Shown in pieces: positions 22,401-36,784 of a stretch of 64,000 nt of DNA (its first letter is position 1; each line of letters opens with the position of its first letter). The notes beneath the pieces were generated by a model that saw only the letters and a program-made list of their open reading frames with translations, had not been told where the DNA came from and did not search any database. Where the stretch lies: NCBI RefSeq assembly GCF_000247695.1, contig NW_004624734.1:7179569-7243568 (forward strand), in the 5' to 3' direction. The DNA is from Heterocephalus glaber. Its lineage: Eukaryota; Chordata; Mammalia; Rodentia; Bathyergidae. The position numbers and the translations under genes were made by a program.

Positions 22401-25400
22401 CTCACCTTTATGAGGCTGCTCAGAAGCTGGCTGCCACCCTGGGGTTTCAGGTCTTGACCTCCTCCCACCTCAGGAGCCTGTGTCACAGTGGTCCCCTCAG
22501 TCCCCTTGTGCCTCCTGCCCAGCTCCCGCCCCAGTGTAAACAACCTGGCCTCTTCCTCCCAGCAGCCCACACTAGCTCCATTCTGGGCCTTCCCATCTGT
22601 CATCATGGTCCCTAAACTGACCCAAATTTGTCATATGGGTTAAATGCCTGAGTAGGCTAAGCTTCTTTTCCATCAATTAAAATAGCTGAGCAACTGGTTA
22701 TTTCCCAATGAATGGAAAGGTTGTTCTCTGGAGTTGAGCAATTCTTTGTTGGGTTTTAGTTTGGAATGTGCACGTGTGTGTATGTGTGTGGAACCATTCT
22801 CTCTAGAGTGATGGCCTTTCCATCCCCTCCCTGACTTGCCCTTCTCCTAAAGTTTACTGTCACAGCTCTCTCCTCTGTGATGAAGCTCCCTGGCCAGAAA
22901 AAGTTCCTGTGATCTCTTTCCTCGAGCCAACAAGAACAAAAAGTGGAGGGTGTGCTGCACAAGTTCCCATCCCAGTGTCTAGGCCCAATAGCGTGAGCTT
23001 CCAGCAGCCATAATGGTGCCTCATGGGCTGCATACACCAGGTACCCTTCCCCATCCTGAGGGACCCCAAGCCCTCTGAGATCCCAGCTTCCCTCAGATTC
23101 TTTCCAGAGCTCCCCCACTGGGTATGTAGCACTTAGGGACACTCAGTACCTCCCTTGGGCTGAGAGATATGAAGGATCTTTCTAAAGATCTATTTTGGTA
23201 TCTCCAAAAAAGACCACTGCCAAAGCCCTATACTTGAAGGCACATCCTAGGCACGTTCTGTGGTCCACCTGGTCTGATGGATTGATGTTCTAAGAAGAAA
23301 TCAGAAATCATACTAGATAAATTAGAAGCTAAAAGATTATTTTTGAAAGCAAGTTTAAAACTAAGTGGTGATGCTACATTTCCTTTCCCCACTATTGGAA
23401 GTGAGAGAAGCTCCCGATTAGAGAAGAACTCTAATCACCATACTAATCACTCTACTTTATCCTCCTCCTTGGAAACAAAGGATGGAGCAAAGTATGCTTG
23501 ATTTGGCTTGCAGATTTACGCCTTCATTGTTTTGAGGAATATAGTTAAGCCTGTGCTCTGAGCCGGGGCCTGGGGGTGCCTAAGCAATGCCCGGGGGATA
23601 TTCATATTGATGCTGCTGGATGAGAAGTATTGCCCACACCAGGGCCACAGACTTCTCCAAACAACTTGGAAACTGTCTAGTTCTGCCAGGCCCAACCTCC
23701 CTCCTTTTCTGTGACTTCACCGAAAAGCCTGAATGACCATCAACCTCAGGACCACTTGTCCTATGAAGGGGAACCATGGCCTAGAGCAGACAAAGGAAGA
23801 GGCCAGATCACTATATGTGTTAGGGATGGATCAGAATGGGAATCATTCAGTGAGGGCAACTCTGCAAAGCAGGCTGCAGAATTAAACAGGCTGCTTGGCC
23901 TCGATTTTACCCTGAAGTAGTGAGTTGATGGATGTAGCATCTGAAAGTCCACAGACAGCTCACTGAGGGCCAAGGCAGATGGGGTGGGGAGGCTCCATTT
24001 GAAGGGTCTACCGTATCACTCAAGACCACCTCTGTACCTATACTCACCAAGGTTTTTCCTCTAGGAAAGCTCTGGAGAGAGATGTTCATGGGAATGAATC
24101 AGGACCTCCAACCAAACTGCCCAGCTAACTCCTCCAAAGGGGGTCCCCAGATTTGGGCAATCTTCTAGAGTTTTCTTCCAATACACCCACCTTAGATGGT
24201 ACCACATCTTTCCTCAATCTTAAACCAACCTCTTGAGCAGTACACAAGAAACCCTTGACCTTGCCAAAGGGGAGCTTCCATACTCACAGTACATCCAGAA
24301 GAAAGCTACTGGGCTGGCCAAATGGATCTTCCCTCTGGCTTTATTATTTATACCTCCATTCCTCTTGGAAAAGTCAAGTCCAGGTGAATAGAATAAGCTG
24401 GTCGGAGTGGGCAGGTGGTAGGGGTTCTGGGAATAATGGCCACACCACAGCCCTGGGGGCTTCTCCTCGCCACCGGAGGATGCAGTGTGATATGTAGGAC
24501 CACACCCTCTGGGCTGGGGCTACCCTAATGAAGTTCACTCATATCTTTTGCAACTACCCAGTTTCTCAATCACTGCCTGGGTCTGGAGGCTGGGATAGTC
24601 TACAAGTGGATCAGACACTGAGTATTCAACCCACAGATTACCTTTGTCATTGGTGGAAGAGAGTGACAACTGGGTTTCTTGGGGCATAATTTTCCTTTCT
24701 TTCTTCTTTTTCTTTTCTTTTTTATGTGCTCCAAAGCATCAGCTCTGTTACCGTAGCTCACCAGAGACCCTTTGAAGAGGATTGAGGAGAGTTGAACAGA
24801 CAGTGACATGCCTAGTGTCTTCTAGGGGTAACAAAGACCAAACACTCACATCCGACTTGTGACCATTCAAGAAAGTGACTGTTTTCCTATTGCACAGTTG
24901 TGCTGGATCAGTGGTCTATGGTTGAGTTTTGTTGTTCCCTCCCCTTAATTTTCTAAATTGTCTTTAAGTGGCAGCTATTACTTTAGAGCTGCATTCAAAA
25001 TAAAATGAAATATTTATTTTCCTTTTATCATTTAGAGAGATAAAATGTGGATGATATCAGCAACTTCCAAACCTACAGATCCTGGGACAGAAGGGCACAG
25101 AGCCCGATGGACTGACTTTCGATTCTGTTTTCTATGATGAACTTCAGTGACCAGGAAAATCAAATTAAGTATTCTGATGCCATCGAGTGCCTTTGTAACA
25201 GCTATTGTGACCACACACTGTGGGAGCCCCAGAAGAGGTCTGCAGGATGTTTGTTCTGCTTTGGGGATACCACTTTGGCATCCCAGTGCAGCAGCAGGTG
25301 ACCCAGAGAGGGTTTCTCAGGAAGAGGTGACACTGGTTTGTGCCTAGGCCTGGTCAGCCATGAACAGATGCACTCCTGGCCCAGAACGTCAAGGCTGTGG

Positions 25401-27239
25401 GGTTGTGGGGCTCCTGAGCTGCCAGAATCCAAAAGCGACCTGCAGGAGCCTCCAGCCTCAGTTCTTCCTCATCCAGGGAGCAAGGGCTGCCTGTGGGGTG
25501 TGTGCAGGTCAGTCAGTGCACCCTGTGATGAGACAAGACCAGAGGCTTCTGGGCTTTCTGCCCAGGCTGCAGATGTAACCCAGGTGTAAGGACAGGTGCC
25601 GTGGGGCCAGAGCAGGTGGTCCCATGGTGGCAGAGGCTGCAGAGATGAAGGACAGGAGCCAGCCAGGTGGATGCTGACCCAGAATGTGAGAAGGTTTGGG
25701 GTTTGGGAGGAAAGAATCCTGCCTGCTAATGACAGGGTGAGGCCTGGGTGATTCCCAGGTCACACCTGCCACCTGGCCAGATACTTTTTATGCTTCTGGC
25801 CAAAATCCTACAGGAGACGTGCCGGGACAGACCCAGGTGGGGGTGACCACTGAGTGACACTGGCTGCATCAGGGATGCCTGAACTCAGACACCAGCCAAC
25901 ATCCTGTAGGCCTCAGGGGGAGGTGGCCACAGCTGGGTGCAGGTCAGGCCAGGGGAAAACCCTGCCCACCCTGCCTGGGAGACAGACGTGCTGTGGGAGG
26001 AGTTGGAGGCAATGAAGGATGCCTGCAGGAGGTTCAGCCCTGTCTGGGCACCCATTGACACCTGGGCTAGACTTAGGCTGCCCACAAGGACCTGTAGATG
26101 GGAAGACTCATGGCCCAGACATTTGGGCCTGGTGTCTGCTGGCGCATGAGAGGTTGAAGGTGATTGCTCAGCTTGGGGAAGCTGTTATGAGTTGATGGGC
26201 CAGAGGCACGGGCCTGGGGCTGAGGAATGGCCAGCATAGTTTTCCTAGCATTGCCTTGTTAGGGTGAGGGGGGAGCTGGAAGTTTCCAGTCTCCCTCCCC
26301 CTTGGTTCTCCCAGGTATAGAACCTGTGAGCCATCCAGGAAGGTATTAGAATCCCACACCTTGACTCCAAGAGCCCTGATCTGATGGCAGGACAGGAGAA
26401 CAGGGGGCTACAAGCCACACCTGGTAAGGGCCAAGGTTGAGGTAACTTTAGGAGTTGACAGCGTGCAGAAGGTACCTGATTCTACCTAGGGTCTGAGGAT
26501 GGTGTCATAATGGGCACTCGGCAGCTGGGTTCTGAATGATAAGTAGGAGTTCTCCAGATGAAAACCAAGGGCAAGAGCAGCACATCAAAGATGCTGCACC
26601 CCAAGGGGCTGTTGATGATCTAATGCCTCCAGAAATTGTAAATGTGAGTTTGAGCTTCTGGTTCCTTAACTGCAAACTGTGGATAACCTACCTGTAAAGC
26701 AGTCATCTATCCTGGAAGCTCTTTAGAGTCACCTGAGAGCTTTCATTATGTTCACTCCCGTAGGTCCAGAGATTAGGAATTGGTAGGTTTAGAATTGGAA
26801 TTGGTAGGTTTGGAATCTAGGTTTAGAGATTTGGAATTGGTAGTTAGAGTGGGATAAAGCCAGGGTGCGGAGCTTTGAAGAATTTCTCTGAAGGATTATG
26901 ATGAGCATCCAGGGTTGAGAATCCCTGTTTTCAAGTAAGGACATCCTACCTAATGCTCGTGGGAACCATGTGGGACATCTTTAAAACATGGGGCTTCCTT
27001 AAACCACCAGATATGGCAACGCTGTAGCAATGGAGACAGACAAACAGCCCATGGAGAGAAGCCGGGATGGACCCACACGGGGTGGGGTGCCCGAGATGTG
27101 ACCAAAGCATCCCTGCAGCTAGCTCAGTGGAAAAGGGAAGGTCCTCCCCCTAGCAATGCTGGGACCCCAGATGTCCGTATGGGCTGAATGAGCTGGGACC
27201 CCACTTTACTCTGCACACAAACGTTAATGTCAGAGATCA
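19458..27239. other. Upstream of SERPINA12: promoter expected, no gene
   Basis: The untranslated first exon(s) and promoter of SERPINA12 should lie in this interval, but no unambiguous TATA box or donor can be chosen. The stretch is mostly unique sequence with the ID SINE at 20.26 kb and a short GGAATTGGTAGGTTT-type local repeat near 26,770-26,845. Confidence 0.6.
20255..20330 (+). mobile_element. ID-type SINE upstream of SERPINA12
   Basis: A tRNA-like head (GGGGATGTAGCTCAGTGGTT, GAGTTCGATCCCC) with almost no A tail. Near-identical flanks GAGAGCAGTG at about 20,243 and 20,340 mark the target-site duplication. Confidence 0.85.
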
Positions 27240-28075
27240 TAGATCTAAATGTGGCTATGTTATAACTGATGACATGCAATACTTTTTTTGTGTGAAAAAA
27301 AGATCCCACAAGTATGAAAATAATAAAGCTCCTAGAAGAAAATGTTGTAGCCTATTCTCATAACTCTGAGATGGGCAAAGACTTCAAAGCACACAAGAAG
27401 TATTAATCAAAAAAATTTGATATATTGAAATTTATTAAGAACTTTATTCATTCAAGGTTATCAGATTTTAAATCAATAACAAAGTGACAACTTTGAAAAC
27501 ATAAAAAAGAGGCAGGATGTATCATGTGCAGGTGCAAATTCCCTACGATGAGTATGCCTAAGATGTATCAATGAATGTTTTGCTATTAAAATAAAAAGAA
27601 AGTAAATGTTCTTGCCTCACTCCTGATGTAAAAAAAATAAATAAAAGCAGGCAAAGACTTGCATAGATACTTCACAAAGGAGATCCAGATAATCTATAAG
27701 TAGCTGGAAATGTTCACGAAATTATCAGTCATTAGGAATATGTAAAATAAAGCCACAACAAGATACCACAACAAGCCCAGCAAAATAGGTAACATTAAAA
27801 GGACAGACAATGGTGTCAAGGCATGGAGCAAATGGAGCTCTATTACACTGTGATGGTGGTGGGGTAACCTGGCATGGATGCTGGGGAGAACTGCTTAGCA
27901 GGAGCCACAAAAGCTAAACCTTTGCCTGCTCTTTGGCCCATACACTGCACCCCAGGCCCAAAAGAAATGGGAGGTGAGTCCACAGAGATGTGTGCTACAG
28001 TACTGAGCACAGCCCTCTGTATCAGCTCCAAAGTGGAAGCAAGCCAGAGGTCCACTAGCAATAAAATGGGAAAGG
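27240..28075 (+). mobile_element. Old L1 fragment, sense (ORF2 3' part)
   Basis: Consecutive L1 ORF2 landmarks appear in broken frames: AATAAAGCTCCTAGAAGAAA, GGCAAAGACTTCAAAGCACA, CAAAGACTTGCATAGATACTTC, ACAACAAGATACCACAAC and GTGGAAGCAAGCCAGAGGTCC. Numerous stops; not coding. Confidence 0.65.
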
Positions 28076-29276
28076 CTGAGGACTTCTCAGCCCCCAGCCC
28101 AGCTCATAATTTCCATTTCCCTGGGTGACTCTCATCTTTGTTTTTCACAAGAACTTGGTTGAGGATCAACAAACAAGAGTGTGGGCACCTCCAAGCCCAA
28201 GTCATGGGAGGACAGTCTGTACCTCAAAGCAATAAGCTGGAGCTGAATTAACAAAACTGCAACTCCATTCACTGGCTTAAGCTCCCACTGGGGAGCTTAA
28301 TAAATCCTTTAAATCAATTAAGACTGGTTTTAAAAGAAAATTTACATTTCTAAAGAAATCTCCAACAGGATTCCAGATTATGTTAAAGAGGTTTTAATAC
28401 AAAATGTTGAAAATCCTTCAAAGCAAAAATGCAAATATGAAAAAGGGGATACGTAAGTATGTCATAAAAAATCAGGAAGCCTTCTGTCAACAGCAAGACA
28501 TAATCACATCCAACATGGCATTTTAAACCAATGGAGAAAAGGTGAAAAATTCTATAAATGTTACTGGGCAACCAGGAAATCATTTCAGAAATAAAATTTG
28601 GAAAAAAAATTAAGAATAGGAGGAAATCTCGTTATTAGAGTGAGAATGAATGTCCCAGGTATGATTCACGAGCCAGAAACCAGGAAAGAAAAGATGGATA
28701 TATAGCTCTTGTATAACATCTTAAAACTCTGCAGCAACACAAAATAAGGAAAAACTACAAATTAGAATGTGTGCAAGAAGGGCTGTGAAAGCTCTTAGCC
28801 ACCGAGAGCTCTCAGACACCGGGAAGAATACGCACGCGTTCCTCCACGGGGGACAGTGACGGACACAGGTGAACACGCCCTGAAGCCTCACCCTGGGACT
28901 GGCTTTGATTTTCCTCTTTGCCTCACTCTCTACATCTTGTCTTCTCCTTGTGTCTGCAGGATGTAGCTTGTTTGTATGCTTCATTAGTAGATACATTACT
29001 GATGGGTAGGATGTGTTTTTTGCATGGTCTCTGTGAATGTGAGCTGCCAGACCCATTTTGCGTATGAAAATACTGAGTGTCCAATAACCAGGTAATTAGC
29101 AGACCCGGGACTCAGAGATCAGGACTTCTGGTTCTGAATCCCTGGTTGTGTCATCAACTCCGAAGGCCACAGAGGGAAGCAGAAGCCACAACAATTCAGC
29201 AGCCAGCACTGGCTTTCACCATTCTGCCTGGCCTGGCACTCCAGCCCCAAAGCTGGGCCCTTGGATCTTTCTCCTA

Positions 29277-29314
<38 letters not shown>

Positions 29315-29335
29315 CACACACACACTCACACGCTT
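29277..29335 (+). repeat. (GACA)n followed by (CA)n
   Basis: Nine GACA units, then a short CA run (ACACACACACACTCACAC). Confidence 0.93.
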
Positions 29336-30759
29336 GCTCACCTTGGGCCCCCCTCCCCGGCCCTCCTTTCCCTTTGGCGCATCTCCCTTGCCCCCCATCT
29401 TGCTGCTCCCCCCTCCTGGCTCTCTTTCTGCTTCTTCTCACCTGGCCCCACACCTCCCCAGCCCACAGACCTCTTCTGCATACTGGGTGGGCTTTGACCC
29501 CATCTGCTAAGCCAGCCTCTGCAGCCTCCACCCTCACTGTCAGCCTGGCCAGGTGGCCCTGAGTTACACGTGGGTGCTCTGCAGATCCATCAATGGGGTC
29601 CTGGCTTGTAGGACCCAAGTACCTGCCTCAAAGAAACCACACAGGGAAAGTTGAGGGCAGGCTGCCCAGGGACCAGGGTGACCCCTTCCATTGCCCTCAG
29701 GATTCCACAGCCTGATGGCTGAAATGACTTTGAATAGACTCATGTATACTACGTTCCTTCCTAGCCACAGGGAGGGGTTGGTGTGGGTGCTCTGGCACTG
29801 CTGTTGAATACCAGCCACCTGGCACAGATGTTTACATGGCCTGGCCCCACCTTTCAGGTGAAGGCTGAAAGCAGGCAGCTCTTGCTCTCCCCACCCCGAA
29901 GCTCTGGGAGATCCCCAAGCCTGGGCCTGGGTTCTAATGGAGACCCATAATGCATCAAAGGACTGGGGAAACCAACCTTTGCCCAGTTCTCAGTTTACCC
30001 ACTTGTGCACTTCAACAGGGAAATGTGCTGGATCTGCGGCTGCTAGAAGGCGCAGAGCTCTTGGAAGTCATGATGTCAATCAATTTCATGTAAAAATAAT
30101 ACAGACCTGAGTCTGAGCTAAATGTCATTCTAGCCAGGATAAGATTCTGGGTCACAGACAACACAAGAGCAAAGCATTGCATAAAAATAGTGTGGGAGGA
30201 AAATTCAAATGCATGTTGTAAAATATGTGTCTCTAATGTTTTATTGCTCTTTAAGATAAGACCACCAATCTGACTTTAGCTGTAGGCAATCTTATCCTGG
30301 CACAGGTGTGCAGACACACAAATATAATTCATATCAGCCTGACGGAGGGACTACTGTCTCACTGTATGGATTAGAAAATTGAAGTTTGGGGTGGTGAGTA
30401 ATCTGTGAATGCCACATGGCTAATAAATGGGTATTCGTCCTTTTAAGACTATCTTAATCCAAAAGAAAGACTTCAATGCATTGCCATGAGCAGAGGAAGT
30501 TTGAGAGAGGTTGAGAAAAAGCTGGAAGGTTACCAGAGCCCCACAAAAGCCATGACTGTTCAGGGCCGAGCCTGTGGTCTGCAACACGTCCCTGATGGAT
30601 CGTGCAGCCTGGCAGGGGAGAGGGGCTGCCACCACCTGCAGCTCTCCCCTCCAGGCACCCCTGACCCCCACCTTCCCCTCCTCTCCTCCTCTTCTTCTTC
30701 CTTCAAAAATGGAGGAGCTTGAGCTGAAACCCTGATGTAGTGTCTATGATGTGCCTGCC

Positions 30760-30762
<3 letters not shown>

Positions 30763-30808
<46 letters not shown>
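30763..30808 (+). repeat. (GA)n microsatellite
   Basis: A run of about 46 nt of GA with a single A insertion at about 30,791. Confidence 0.93.
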
Positions 30809-33800
30809 ATGTTCGCCCCAGCAGTGTGGTTGTATGCAGCCAGGTTGGCCTGGGCTTCCTTCCTCCCCGGACCCTGGAGGAGCCCAAGTGGGAGCCGGCA
30901 CCTGTGCCAACAGTGGGCTGATATCTATCTACTTCTGTTCACTGGACCTCAGTGGGGTCCTCTGCCCAGAGCAATGGTGCGTGGTTCCTCTGCCTGGAAA
31001 CTGGGCAGCAGCATGGGGATTCCCGGTGTCCACTAGGAAGGAGCAGAAGGATTCCACAGCTGGGCCCTGGCAGAGCCCCACTTACCTTCTGCTTGGACTC
31101 TCCTGTCATACTAGGGCTGGGGTCTGAGATGCACATGGGATGGAGCTCGGCTCCCGCCCATTGTCCCCTGCCCTCCTATGCTTGGCCCGCTCTCAGGAAG
31201 GACTTGTGACAGCAGGTAGACTCCAGTCCTTCCGAGACCAAGCTGGCTGGGATCCCACATGAGTCAGGCCCTAGCTGGGCCACCATGCCCTGTGGCCTCC
31301 CCTCTCTGTGCCTCACGGTTCCCACCTGTTCAAAGGGCCCAGTGAAAGTCCACCCTGCCCACTTCTCCAAGGGTTAGCAATGCTGCTGAGCACCAGGGCA
31401 GATCTGAAGGAAATAAATTAAAATAATTAGTAATCGTCATTGTAGTAATGGTCATAGTGATAATTAATAGCAATAATGAGATGCGGACGGTGAGCTGATT
31501 TTGCTCATCCGAGTCACACACATCTCACTGACTCACTTTCCTTCCGCCTCTAGGGTGTGTGTGTGCCTGATTGTGCCCCTCACATGAGACAGAAGCAGGA
31601 AACCACCCAGCAGACAGCAGGAGCAGCGTTGGAGAAGGCCTAGATCTGTAAATAATGTGGTTAGCATGGAAAGGAGGACCCCATCTGGATGACTATTTGT
31701 CTGCTGCAGGGCAGTGAAGCACGGGAAAGCTCAGTTCTGAGCATTCAGGAGAGCAGAGTGCTGTGGGCTCCACCCCAAGATCAGGCCCGGTCCTGGGGCT
31801 GGGGACCTGGAGCACACAGTGGGGAGAAGGGAGGAGATGCATAGGCCTGTAGGAAGCAGCCTACCAGCTCGACCCTGACCAACAGGTGAGGAGAATGAAA
31901 AGTAAAGAGACACAGAACCAGGTTAAAATGTGGAGGGCCAGGGGGCTCTTGGATCCCTTCAACAGAGAGCCCAGAGCAACTGGTGTACCTTGGCTTTATT
32001 CACTCAAACATGGTACAAGTAATTGGAGTTACACAGGATCCATCTGTCTCCCACCCTCCCAGGTATTTGTCCAGGTAAACAACAGGATCTCAGCTTGCAT
32101 GCTGCATTCTTCTTAGTGGTCACCTAGGGGGCCAATTTGTCCTCAGTCTTCCTATCCGGTCTTCCACACGTACCCATGCAACATCCCCCGGGGACACCCC
32201 ATGCAGTCCCCAGCATTTGCCACCTGCACAAGGGCAAGTGACATCGTGTGTAGCTCTGGGAGCAGTCACCCTCCACCCTAGAGGGGAAAGTTCCAGGGAC
32301 TCCTGCCAGGATAAGAGGAAGCAGTCAGGTGAAGACCTGGTATGTGCTGGTCAGCAAGTCACCTTTGTTTGCAAAGGCACCCCCTGAACTGCCACTGCTA
32401 GTTTGCTGATACCAGCGTGTTCTTTACATGGGGCTGCCTTTGTGATCTTAGATAAAGTGGGACAAAGTCTTTTGCCGAGAGAATATTTGGATTGCAAATT
32501 GCTCATACTAAAATGTAAATGACTGATATGGGGGAAAGAAGCAAGATACTGAGAATCTGAAACTGGGAGGAAAGAGCAAGAGGGGGAAAGACTACAGAGC
32601 AAAGAAATGGAAGGCTGGGGGCCAGAGGATTTGATCTGGAGTCAGATACAGGCTCTGTGTCTTCTCTTTCTGGGCTGAGCAACTCTCTTCAAGTTACTCC
32701 TTCTCTCGGAATCTTGATTTCCTCCCTCATGGGATTAGGGAAATGCTTGAGAAATCTCATGGATTAAACCAGCACCCAGAAAGAATGGTGCAAACCACAA
32801 CCACCGTGCACAGGCTGCTCTGGGATTTGGGGACTTCACAAGGTCCCCAGGGGCTGGAGCAGTAGCCTTTGTTTTCTTCCCTGTAGGATGAATTTAAAAA
32901 ACAAAACAACAAAAATACTGGGCCCTCAGCTTGCAGGAGTGATGTTAGGATAAAAGTCAACCTCTCGAGCCAGTTCCCAGATGCTGGAGAGCCCTGGTCA
33001 GTGGGGACCGAAGCCAGCAGCTTCCTTCTGTCCAGTCTCCAGACTAGAAAGTTTTCCCTCCTCAGATGAGGTCGTCCCAGGGCCCCTGGGGACCATGGCC
33101 TGAGGAGCTGTGGGCTTGAGAAGGTGACATCGAGGGGCAGGGTCCACCTCCTGTCATGTCTCTGTCTCGGCGGCTCACTGGGGAAATGGGGATGATGGCA
33201 CTCATGTCCCCACGGCACAGAGGTGAGGTGAGGTGAGCATTCTGCAGTAGCTGACTCCATTGTCCTATTATTGTCATAATCGTTGTTCTTATTATCCCAT
33301 AATTTTGATTATTATTTTGTGATGACACAGATGACAGAGTTGGTTGTTTTGGCAGCAACTCCAAAAGAATGGAGCACAGAAAGCAGAACATTTCCACAGA
33401 GGCGGCTACATCAGCAGCCCACACCCAACCACGCCAGCTCCCTCCTGGGCACAGACTGGTGGCTTCAAGCCAGGCAGGAGGCATGTGCCACAGGCCGTGG
33501 GCAGAGCTGGATGCTGTGGCCAGCAGGCAGCGCCTCAGCCTGGTTGGCGTGTGAGTCACATCCAGGTCATGACTGGTGGAGATGGACCACAGGGCCACCA
33601 GAACTCAGTGCAAGGGGGAGAGGGACAGACTGGACATGGGGCCTAAGGGGATGGGTTTGAGTCCACAGGATGTCCAGGCACTGGCCCAGATGTCCTCTGA
33701 GCCAGCGGGTCCATTCTGAGGGACTTGATTAGACCTCTGTAGGTGTCCACGGGGCTATCAGGAACTGCAGGGCAGAGGGAGTCCCAGGTAGTGGCCACTG

Positions 33801-34739
33801 GTGGCTGGAGATAGGCCGGTGGTGGAGCTTAGAGCCCATGGCTGTCAGGATTGGGGCTACTGTGGCTGCTGGGCCTACAGGGGGAGAGCCCGGCCCATGC
33901 AGTGGGGCTGCAGAGGTGGAGAAGGGTCAGGCTGAATCTCAGGGCCAGATGTGGCCTGGGCGAGGCTGAGATTCCACGGGCTGAGGAGACTCACGGTAGC
34001 CAGGGAAGGGGAGTTCCCTGCTTCAGGTCTGGGTCTGCTCAGGCTACAGTGATCATGGCCTTGGAACCACAAGGGCAGGGACAGCCATTCCAGGCCCATG
34101 GTGCCACACCCATGGGATACACAAAGTGTGTGCATGCTCCTGCTGGAAGAAGCAGATGGTCAAGCAGCAGCAACAAGCCATGAGCAGAAAGAGCCAGATA
34201 TGCAGAGGGCTCAGGACAGCCGGAGCGTAGAAGCCTGGAGGGCTTCTTGGAGAAGACGGCATAGAGCACAGGAAGGTCCTGCCCTGACTCCATCCCCTTC
34301 TTCCTGGGAGGGCCTCAGTTACAGCTCTCCTGCCCACAAGTTCTACTCCAGCTCCTGCACTGTGTGATTCAGTTTTTATGTTATCACTAAGGGGACCTTT
34401 TCAAAAGGCAGCTCTGACTGGATCATCCCCTGCTCAGAAGCCTTCAGTGGCTCCCTCTTGCCCGTGGAGGGAGGCTTCTGAAGTTTCCACTGAAGGCCCT
34501 CTGACATCAGGTCTGAAATCTGGTCTCAACCTCAAGCTCCAGCTCCAAGACCTCTTCAAGCTTCTACCAGTTCAAGAACAAAGGCTACCTTGCCATTGTT
34601 CCGAAAGTATGCCAATGTTTCTACTCCGTCCCTTGGGGCTGATGCCATGGCAGCCATGACTGCCTGTGTGGAGCCACCCCAGTGCCCTCCATGGGCGAAG
34701 CCAGGCTGCTTCCAGAGTGCTACCTGCTCACCGGGGACA

Positions 34740-34858
34740 GTATTGCTCCCTCCTCCCTCCTCATCTTCCCTCCTCCCTCCCTCTTCCCTCCCCCTCCCTG
34801 TCCTCCTCCTTCCATCCTCCCCCTCCTCCCTGTTCCCTTCCTGTCCTCCTCCCTGGCA
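34740..34858 (+). repeat. Long polypyrimidine tract (CTCC-rich)
   Basis: About 120 nt of almost pure pyrimidine built of CTCCCTCC and TCCTCC units. Such mirror-like tracts can form triplex (H-DNA) structures; that property is inferred, not shown. Confidence 0.85.
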
Positions 34859-35079
34859 TGGAGGTCACGCCCTGTTCTGGGCTGTATTTTCCTTAGGTAT
34901 TTATTACATACTCTGTCACCCCAAAGGAATAGCAGGTGCAGAGTGTGAGGTGTGGACCGTGACTTCTCTCACCCTGCTCCACTGTCACCTCAGAGGGATT
35001 CCCTTCGACTCTAAGGGGGACCAAGTTCCCCACAGTCACACCTCCTGCATTCTATGGGTGTGGGTGCGTGCCTGTGTGT

Positions 35080-35225
35080 GTGTGCACGTGTGGTCCTGGG
35101 GACTGAACCATGGCCTTCACACTGAGCTACATCCTCAGCCCATTTTTCTTTTTTTTATTTGGAGGCATGATCTTGCTATTTTTCCCAGGCTCATGATGCT
35201 GACACAAGTCAACTCTGGTGCCCAT
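35080..35225 (-). mobile_element. B1-ID dimeric SINE, antisense
   Basis: On the plus strand an ID-like half (CCTGGGGACTGAACCATGGC, CACACTGAGCTACATCC) is followed by a T-rich linker and a B1-like half (GATCTTGCTATTTTTCCCAG), which is the mirror of the dimers elsewhere in the window. Confidence 0.65.
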
Positions 35226-36756
35226 GCCAACCTCAGAACATCTGGACATTGCTTTCTATGCCAGTGGTCACCCCTTCTCTGGAATGATCTGGGGCAGACA
35301 ATCCCATGGAGTGTGATTCCTTCATTCATCAACACACCTGACAGGAGCCCTCACCCCCACCAGCTTCTGAGGTTCATATCTTGCAGTTTCTGCCACCAAG
35401 ACCTACACCCTCAATCTTCCCTTGTCTGGGAAAGGCCCAGGGATAGTGAAGCTCAGCCAGTGGGGTTCTCAGGAGAGACAAGAAAATGCTGGCAAGAGAG
35501 ACTATTGTCAGTGCATTTAAGTAGAGGAGCAAAGACAGGAGGCTGAAAGCAGTGTCCTCAAGCAAGCACACCAAGTTCAATGTAAAATACGTCCCCGTCC
35601 TCCCGACCTGGCTGATGGCCCAGGTCTGAAGTTACGGCACTAAGCAGTCCCCTCAGACAGTGCTATGGAAGCAACATTCATGAATTTTAAAGCCAGACCA
35701 GCCTGCCTTGACTCGGGGCTCTGACTCTGGTCAGCTCTGTGTGTCTGAACAGAATATTTAACCTCTCTTCAAACTTCAGTCTTTGCTGAAAATGGACTTC
35801 ATGCACCCATATGGGACTCTGACAAAGAATAATCATGTGAATGTTGCATTTAAGTCTTGGAAGTTATTTTTCCCAATAATAGTAACATAGATATACACTT
35901 ATACCCTCCTGGATTTATCATGACGATTCGTGAGATCATTTAAACAGATTTGTGGGTTTATTCCTGCCTGTATCCCTTCCACATAGAAAACCTTATAAAT
36001 ATTGAATACTTTGGTGAACAAGTATTTCCTTCAGCACAACCCCCTTCCTATGACAGGAATTCCAGCTTTGTTAAACAGCTACAGTAAGAAATGTAGTTGC
36101 AGTACCCACATCTACCACTCCTGGTTCCCTCAGGCACCTAGGTCTTCAGCATCTTCTCCTACTTTTACCCCTGGAAGGGCCAAAAGCTTTGGTCTTTACC
36201 TCCAACAAGCCCTTCTTGTCTTTACACATTCAGGGTGTTGGGCTTGTAATACCTGCTTTTTGTCCACCTGAAAATTGTTACCCAGCTTCAGAATCTAGTT
36301 TGGATGTCACTCGCTCCAGGCGCTGGTGGGGATCACGGTGGGGTGGTACTGATGATGATGTAGTGGGGGTGGTTGTGAGCACGGTGACGACATTGACGGT
36401 CGGGGTGAAGGTAGAGTGGCGGTGACAACATAAATACTGCGGTAATGCAGACACTAAACAAATCCTCCCTCTAATAATTATTTAATTGTAATTGTCCTGT
36501 GTTTATGATAAAATAGTATATTATATTCCCTTTTTTCTCCATGAAATTCAAATTCATTTTAATCCTTGTGACCTTGGCTTTGACTGTTCTTGGTCGTCTA
36601 TTCCTGAGTGAGGCTGAAGGCTTTGAAGGTGGCCTTTGGGAGATGGATGAGGCAGGTAGCCGAGCATCCCAGATTGGGTCAGAGATACAAACAGGGCAGC
36701 AGTACCCAAGATGGAAAATCCTCCCTTGGCCTGCCCTTCACTGCTATCTATTCATT

Positions 36757-36784
36757 TGTTCATTCATTCATTCATTCATTCATC
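36757..36784 (+). repeat. (ATTC)n microsatellite
   Basis: Seven ATTC units at the start of an old interspersed repeat (CTTTCTGTGCCTGGCACAGC follows). Confidence 0.85.

Larger units (their letters stand above)
28080..35075. other. Intergenic, no gene recognised
   Basis: Contains the GACA, GA and pyrimidine repeats listed separately. The longest frame (34590-35546, 318 codons) spans the pyrimidine tract and a SINE and is not a gene. Confidence 0.65.

Noticed and set aside
29261..29510. Open frames across the GACA repeat
   Set aside because: Products of a simple repeat that is open in several frames.
34590..35546. 318-codon open frame on the plus strand
   Set aside because: It runs through the pyrimidine tract and an antisense SINE; no domain, no conserved motif.
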